From Actinomycetes bacterium (lineage in GTDB: Bacteria; Actinomycetota; Actinomycetes; Actinomycetales; Cellulomonadaceae), in contig JAEZBT010000108.1 in the NCBI GenBank assembly GCA_023426865.1, forward strand, positions 1 through 6,429: DNA of 6,429 bases, read 5' to 3'. Shown here piece by piece: positions 3,407 through 6,429 of this stretch. A program made the position numbers and the translations under genes. The notes beneath the pieces are model-generated. The model made no database searches. It worked only from the letters and a program-made list of their open reading frames with translations, and had not been told where the DNA came from. Position 1 is the first letter of the stretch; each line of letters begins with the position of its first letter.

Positions 3407-5803
3407 ATGGTGTCCTCTGTCCGCTCGGGTCCCGGGCGCCGGATCACGGCTGCCCAGGTGCTCGGGCTGCTCCTCGCGTTCGCCCTCATGTCCGGCCTCG
3501 CCGGCGTGCTCGCCGCAGGCCTCGTGATGCCGGCGGCCGCCGCGACCAGCACCGTCACCAACACGGCGGTGCGGCTCTTCGACGACCTGCCGGAGGAGCT
3601 GGACTCCCCGCCGCTGTCCCAGAAGTCCGTCATCCTCGCCGCGGACGGCACGCTGCTCGCCGAGTTCTTCTCGCAGAACCGGATCGTCGTGCCGCTCGAC
3701 CAGATGTCTCAGCCGATGCGCGACGCCGTCGTCGCCATCGAGGACCACCGCTTCTACGAGCACGGCGCCATCGACCCCCGCGGCATGATGCGCGCGCTCG
3801 TGCAGAACGTCACGACCGACAGCAACCAGGGTGGTTCGACGCTCACCCAGCAGTACGTGAAGAACGTGCTGCTCCAGGCCGCCCTCCAGGAGGCGACCGA
3901 CGAGGAGCGCGCCGCCGCGATCGAGGCGGCGACCGCGAACGAGGGCACGGAGGGCTACGCCCGCAAGCTCGCCGAGGCCAAGATGGCCATCGCGCTCGAG
4001 CAGCGGTGGACCAAGGACCAGATCCTCGAGGCGTACATGAACATCGCGCAGTTCGGCCTCTCCGTGTACGGCGTCGAGGCCGCCGCGCAGTACTACTTCT
4101 CCGTCCCCGCCTCGCAGCTGACGTACCTCCAGGCCGCGACCATCGCGGGCATCACGCGGGAGCCGGGCAACTACGACCCCACGCGCAACCCCGAGGAGTC
4201 GCAGGAGCGGCGCAACGTCGTGCTGAGCCGCATGCACGAGCTCGGCATGATCACGACGGAGGAGTACACCGCCGGCAAGGCGACGCCGATCGCGGACACC
4301 CTCGTCATCGGGCAGCCGAAGTTCACGTGCATGGCCGCGAACGCGGTCGGTGGCGCCGGGTACTTCTGCGACTACGTCACGAAGGTCATCAGCAACGACC
4401 CGATCTTCGGCGAGACGCGCGCGGAGCGCGGTCGCCTCCTCAACGAGGGCGGCCTGACGATCACGACGACGCTCGACGTCGGCATGCAGGTCGCCGCGAA
4501 CGAGGAGGTCCAGGCCGGCGTGCCGGTGCTGGACCCGTCCGGGGTCGGGTCGTCGCTCGTCGCCGTCGAGCCGGGGACCGGCAGGATCCTGGCGATGGCG
4601 CAGAACCGCGCCTACAACAACACGACGACGGTCGGCCCCGGCGAGACCTCGGTCAACTACAACACCGACTTCGCCTACGGCGCCTCGACCGGTTTCCCGC
4701 CTGGCTCGACCTTCAAGCCGTTCACGCTGCTCCAGTGGTTCAAGGCCGGGCACGGCCTGAACGAGATGGTCAACGGCTCCCCGCGGACCTGGGACCAGCG
4801 CGAGTTCACCGCGTGCGGCGCGCCGTACAACTCCCCGTCCCCGTGGCGCCTGCGCAACTCCGAGGGCGGCAGCGGCGTCATGACCGTCCAGGACGCGACC
4901 CGTCGCTCCGTGAACAACGGCTACGCCGACATGGCGAGCCAGCTCGACCTCTGCGACATCATGAACGGCGCGGCGGAGATCGGCGTGCACCTTCCCGGCG
5001 GCCAGTCCGGCGAGGGCAGCTACCCCGCGATCCCCGCCAACGTCATCGGCAGCACGGCGATCGCCCCGCTCACGATGGCGAACTCGTTCGCGACGTTCGC
5101 CTCGGGCGGCATCTACTGTGACCCGATCGCCATCACCAGCATCGTCAACCGGGCGGGCGACCAGCTGCCGATCCCGTCGGCGAACTGCCGTCAGGCGCTC
5201 GACCCGGGCCTCGCCGCCGGGATGAACCACGCGCTCAGCCAGGTGTGGTCCGGTACCGGCCGCCCCATCGGCGCGATCCCCGGCCGCGTGGCCGCAGGCA
5301 AGACCGGCACGACGTCGGAGAACGAGCACACCTGGTTCGTCGGCTACACGCCGCAGATCTCCACCGCGGTGTGGGTCGGCTTCCCGGACGAGACCAAGCC
5401 GATGCAGGGCATCCCGATCAACGGCGTGACGCGCCGCAACGTGTACGGCTCGACCATCGCCGGCCCGACGTGGAAGCGCTTCATGATCCGCGCCCTGGCG
5501 CCGTACCCGGCCGTCGGCTTCGCCGAGCCCCCGCGCCAGTACCTCACGGGCATCCAGGTCGCCGTGCCGTCGGTGAGCGGCATGTCGATCGACGAGGCCG
5601 TGCGCACGCTGAAGGAGGCCGGGTTCAACCCGGTCGTCGGCGGGCCGCTCTACTCCAGGAACGTGCCCGCAGGGCTGACCGCCGGCACCGAGCCGAACAC
5701 CGGCGCCAAGGTCACGCGCGGGTCGTCCATCGTGGTCTTCCCGTCCGCGGGGCCGGAGCCGATCGTCATCGACCCGCCGGACCCGCCCGGGGGTAACCCG
5801 TAG
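3407..5803 (+). CDS. ponA: Class A penicillin-binding protein (transglycosylase/transpeptidase) with PASTA domain, PonA2 type
   Basis: Bifunctional peptidoglycan synthase of 798 residues: it polymerises lipid II and cross-links the peptides outside the membrane. After a short basic N-terminus there is one membrane helix (about 14-41). The GT51 domain (about 80-260) has EDHRFYEHGA with catalytic E112, GGSTLTQQYVKN (142-153), RKLAEAK with E190, and ILEAYMNIAQFG (206-217). The transpeptidase domain has SxxK at S434-K437 (GSTFKPF), SxN at 501-503 and KTGT at 632-635, so both activities look intact. One PASTA domain covers about 719-783, then a Pro-rich end. Six cysteines, all outside the membrane (308, 321, 470, 516, 571, 594), fall in pairs like those I recall in PonA2, suggesting disulfides. 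ATG 3407 is chosen because it places the membrane helix near the N-terminus and sits 7 bases after TACCCT; ATG 3173 would add 78 unrelated residues. It is divergent from whiB and overlaps the phosphoesterase gene. Confidence 0.96.
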   Translation: MVSSVRSGPGRRITAAQVLGLLLAFALMSGLAGVLAAGLVMPAAAATSTVTNTAVRLFDDLPEELDSPPLSQKSVILAADGTLLAEFFSQNRIVVPLDQMSQPMRDAVVAIEDHRFYEHGAIDPRGMMRALVQNVTTDSNQGGSTLTQQYVKNVLLQAALQEATDEERAAAIEAATANEGTEGYARKLAEAKMAIALEQRWTKDQILEAYMNIAQFGLSVYGVEAAAQYYFSVPASQLTYLQAATIAGITREPGNYDPTRNPEESQERRNVVLSRMHELGMITTEEYTAGKATPIADTLVIGQPKFTCMAANAVGGAGYFCDYVTKVISNDPIFGETRAERGRLLNEGGLTITTTLDVGMQVAANEEVQAGVPVLDPSGVGSSLVAVEPGTGRILAMAQNRAYNNTTTVGPGETSVNYNTDFAYGASTGFPPGSTFKPFTLLQWFKAGHGLNEMVNGSPRTWDQREFTACGAPYNSPSPWRLRNSEGGSGVMTVQDATRRSVNNGYADMASQLDLCDIMNGAAEIGVHLPGGQSGEGSYPAIPANVIGSTAIAPLTMANSFATFASGGIYCDPIAITSIVNRAGDQLPIPSANCRQALDPGLAAGMNHALSQVWSGTGRPIGAIPGRVAAGKTGTTSENEHTWFVGYTPQISTAVWVGFPDETKPMQGIPINGVTRRNVYGSTIAGPTWKRFMIRALAPYPAVGFAEPPRQYLTGIQVAVPSVSGMSIDEAVRTLKEAGFNPVVGGPLYSRNVPAGLTAGTEPNTGAKVTRGSSIVVFPSAGPEPIVIDPPDPPGGNP

Positions 5804-6429
5804 TGCCGTTCCGCTCCCTCGTGGGCGGCGCGGCGCTGGCGGGCGCGGCCGCGCTCGCCTACGCGGCGGTCGTCGAGGTCCGCTGGTTCACGCTGCGGCG
5901 CTTCGTGGTGCCCGTCCTGCCCGACGGCGCTCCCGAGGTCCGTGTGCTGCACCTGTCCGACGTGCACCTGGTGCCCACCCAGGACCGCAAGATCGAGTGG
6001 ATCCGCTCGCTCGAGGCCCTGGACCCGCACCTGGTGGTGACGACGGGCGACAACATCGCGCACCCCGACGCGCTCCCGGCGCTGCTGCACGCGTACGCCC
6101 CGCTGCTCGACCGGCCGGGCGTGTTCGTCCTGGGCTCGAACGACTACTTCGCCCCGCGGCCGAAGAACCCCGCGCGCTACCTCCTGGCCGATGCGCGGCA
6201 GGAGGAGCCCGCGCCGCGGCTCCTGCCCTTCGAGGAGATGACGGCGGTCTTCCGGTCCGCGGGCTGGAAGGACCTGACCAACCGGCGCGACGTCGTCGTG
6301 CTCGGAGAGGGCGACGACGCGCTGAACGTGGCGCTCGTCGGGGTCGACGACCCGCACCTGGACCGCGACCGGTTCCCCGCCTCGACGCGCGGGCACGCGC
6401 AGCCGACGGCCGTCGGGGGCGCGCCCGGG
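5803..6429 (+). CDS. Metallophosphoesterase (calcineurin-like), N-terminal part only
   Basis: The reading frame from GTG 5803 stays open to the window end (209 residues, no stop). It begins with a hydrophobic, Ala-rich segment (6-24) that is probably a membrane anchor. Metal-ligand motifs of the calcineurin-like fold follow in order: LSDVHL with D53 and H55, TTGDN with D83, and GSNDYF with N113. The usual Asn-His pair of GNH(D/E) reads Asn-Asp (N113, D114); from memory this is normal for the actinobacterial relatives next to ponA2 (Rv3683). The start shares one base with the ponA stop (TAGTG), so translation is probably coupled and both are on one mRNA; no separate ribosome binding site is apparent. 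The C-terminal metal-binding histidine motifs are beyond the window. Substrate unknown; the pairing with a PBP hints at an envelope substrate, which is inference. Confidence 0.9.
   Translation, partial: MPFRSLVGGAALAGAAALAYAAVVEVRWFTLRRFVVPVLPDGAPEVRVLHLSDVHLVPTQDRKIEWIRSLEALDPHLVVTTGDNIAHPDALPALLHAYAPLLDRPGVFVLGSNDYFAPRPKNPARYLLADARQEEPAPRLLPFEEMTAVFRSAGWKDLTNRRDVVVLGEGDDALNVALVGVDDPHLDRDRFPASTRGHAQPTAVGGAPG

Noticed and set aside
3334..5121. A 595-codon plus-strand frame overlapping ponA.
   Set aside because: Out of frame with the clear PBP motifs, Arg/Pro/Ala-rich, no recognisable domain.
3302..5329. A 675-codon open frame on the minus strand opposite ponA.
   Set aside because: Its translation is an Arg/Asp/Gly/Val/His-rich low-complexity mix without domains, the usual shadow of a high-GC gene on the other strand; ponA has every catalytic motif.

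Overview
The window is very GC-rich with strong third-position G/C preference, uses GTG starts freely, and carries a WhiB-family gene, so it comes from an actinobacterium. Protein details and style of sequence suggest Micrococcales, perhaps a Cellulomonas relative; that genus guess is inference. I see no mobile element, CRISPR array, tRNA or rRNA. It is a conserved chromosomal neighbourhood: from memory, the same families lie in the same order in Mycobacterium tuberculosis (Rv3674c nth to Rv3683) and partly in Streptomyces (the crp/nth and wblA/PBP loci).

Layout. Positions 1-712 (minus) hold endonuclease III (nth), whose C-terminal end runs off the left edge. A 244-base divergent gap (713-956) has a probable leaderless nth promoter, a set of GGGTGAA repeats, a palindrome and a possible flagellar/WhiG-type sigma promoter. 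That promoter would drive a 136-residue helical protein (957-1367) that weakly resembles RsiG, the c-di-GMP-responsive anti-sigma factor. Next comes a 224-residue CRP/GlxR-type cAMP receptor (1438-2112, plus). After a short convergent gap with a GC hairpin, three minus-strand genes form an operon read right to left: a WblA/WhiB4-type WhiB protein (2791-3129), a 52-residue DUF4177 protein (2622-2780) and a RidA-family protein (2147-2614).

A 277-base divergent gap (3130-3406) separates whiB from a PonA2-type class A penicillin-binding protein with one PASTA domain (3407-5803, plus). It contains a 44-base imperfect palindrome and leaderless-type promoter geometry in front of ponA. A metallophosphoesterase begins inside the ponA stop codon (5803) and leaves the right edge.

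How they fit. Two global regulators, one sensing cAMP (CRP) and one carrying an Fe-S cluster (WhiB), sit beside a cell-wall synthase and its coupled phosphoesterase, an Fe-S DNA glycosylase and a metabolite-damage enzyme. All families except the 957-1367 protein are well known. The least explained parts are the 713-956 and 3130-3406 intergenic regions and the 957-1367 gene.
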